This document shows positions 51,457-52,051 of a DNA stretch of 52,051 nt, in pieces. Made by a program: the position numbers and the translations under genes. Source of the DNA: Robiginitomaculum sp. GTDB lineage: Bacteria; Pseudomonadota; Alphaproteobacteria; Caulobacterales; Maricaulaceae. The notes under the pieces are model-generated. The model saw nothing but the letters and a program-made list of their open reading frames with translations, did no database searches and was not told the origin of the DNA. Where the stretch lies: the NCBI GenBank assembly GCA_021776515.1, contig JAJFFS010000018.1, positions 1 through 52,051 of the forward strand, given 5' to 3'. Position 1 is the first letter of the stretch. Each line of letters begins with the position of its first letter.

Positions 51457-52051
51457 TTATTCAGCGGCAACGGATTTAGGCTCTGACTGATCTTCTAAAT
51501 TTTGCGGAACGTCCAACTTCAATCCCTTAGGGATCATCCCCCACTGATCGTAATTAGCCCGTGGCAGAAGCATGGGTTTGCGTCCAGCAATGAACATGTA
51601 CGCACTGCCCGCTTGGCGGCTGACGGTCTTCTCAAGCTGATCCGGCCTTGCCACATCTTCCAGCTCATAGCTGGTGGTGGTCGAGCTGGAATTTCCCCCA
51701 GAGGTAAAGCTCATCTTCTTGACCTTGGACTTGCCCAAGCGTGCCGAGAGATATTGCTGGCTCTCAAGGTCATTATTGGCAAACATGATCAGCACGCCTG
51801 AATTGGCGATAAAGGTTTCCCACGCAATGCCGTAATGCTCTTTAAGCTGGGAGACATCTTGCGCACAGATAAACAACTTCACCCCAAACTTTGCTGCTTC
51901 CCCGGCGGCTCGTTTAAATCGCTCCATTTTGCCAAGCAATGGAAACTCATCCATCAAGAATAATGTGTCATGCTCAGGCTTTGGAATTGATAAATCCTGC
52001 ATCGCTTCAAAGGCGGCATTAAAGAGCAACCGCAACCATGCACGGTAGGTT
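51457..52051 (-). CDS. Type IV secretion coupling protein VirD4/TraG, C-terminal part (partial)
   Basis: About 197 residues of the C-terminus; the gene begins beyond the window. The Walker B segment LFLMDEFPLLGKMERFKRA and FICAQDVSQLKEHYG are typical of VirD4/TraG ATPases that feed DNA-relaxase complexes to a type IV secretion channel. ARPDQLEKTVSRQAGSAYMFIAGRKPMLLPRANYDQ is the usual last conserved block. The frame stays open to the window edge, so the TTG at 52035 is not the real start. Its presence implies transfer genes to the right. Confidence 0.92.
   Translation of the reverse strand, partial: TYRAWLRLLFNAAFEAMQDLSIPKPEHDTLFLMDEFPLLGKMERFKRAAGEAAKFGVKLFICAQDVSQLKEHYGIAWETFIANSGVLIMFANNDLESQQYLSARLGKSKVKKMSFTSGGNSSSTTTSYELEDVARPDQLEKTVSRQAGSAYMFIAGRKPMLLPRANYDQWGMIPKGLKLDVPQNLEDQSEPKSVAAE

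Larger units (their letters stand above)
48298..52051. mobile_element. Integrated element at tRNA-Val (left end, continues past the window)
   Basis: From tRNA-Val to the window end the genes are accessory: a serine recombinase, a small companion protein, a toxin-antitoxin pair, a small unknown gene and the C-terminus of a VirD4/TraG coupling protein, which implies a conjugative or mobilisable element. Intergenic DNA here is more AT-rich than elsewhere. The right end is not visible. Confidence 0.75.

Overview
The window is a piece of an alphaproteobacterial chromosome of roughly 50% GC by eye. The call rests on gene order (tuf, the S10/spc/alpha ribosomal clusters, adk, rpsM-rpsK-rpoA-rplQ without rpsD, then an HtrA protease and rarA), on a CpdR-type response regulator, a PraR-like XRE regulator, a DUF2333 protein, the maeB/mutS-glnD-murJ-trpS order, and a small RNA carrying the decamer I associate with the alphaproteobacterial suhB/ar8/MmgR family. 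I cannot name the genus.

Layout. 1-14049: the end of tuf, then an almost gap-free plus-strand run of 26 translation genes with secY, adk and rpoA, closed by a terminator behind rplQ. 14165-17085: periplasmic protease, rarA and tRNA-Lys. 17320-23852: a FecI/FecR/FecA-type cell-surface signalling operon on the minus strand, with a divergent gene for an exported protein that carries about 140 residues of Asp-His-Asp-Arg-Asp-Gly repeats. 24057-29094: DUF2333 protein, comM, a PAS-receiver protein and an AmpG-like permease. 29091-40194: malic enzyme, divergent from mutS-glnD-murJ, then trpS-gpmA. 40291-48175: stand-alone Hpt protein, Hsp20, exported methyltransferase-like lipoprotein, alpha/beta hydrolase, inositol-monophosphatase-family phosphatase, XRE regulator, typA, small RNA, N-formylglutamate amidohydrolase and CpdR. 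48273-52051: tRNA-Val and the left end of an integrated element (serine recombinase, small conserved protein, HigBA-type toxin-antitoxin pair, unknown small gene, end of a VirD4/TraG coupling protein) that runs off the window.

Most of this is housekeeping DNA. Four places deserve a second look. First, the FecIRA-type operon facing the Asp/His-repeat exported protein could be a metal acquisition or sensing unit. Second, hsp20 has a sigma-32-like promoter followed by a three-hairpin leader whose last hairpin buries the start codon, resembling a ROSE-type RNA thermometer. Third, an otherwise orphan terminator between typA and the amidohydrolase belongs to a suhB/MmgR-like sRNA. Fourth, the serine recombinase takes its last codons from the antisense strand of tRNA-Val, marking the integration site. 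The genome is compact: many neighbours overlap by ATGA, and three convergent pairs overlap by exactly four bases at their stop codons.
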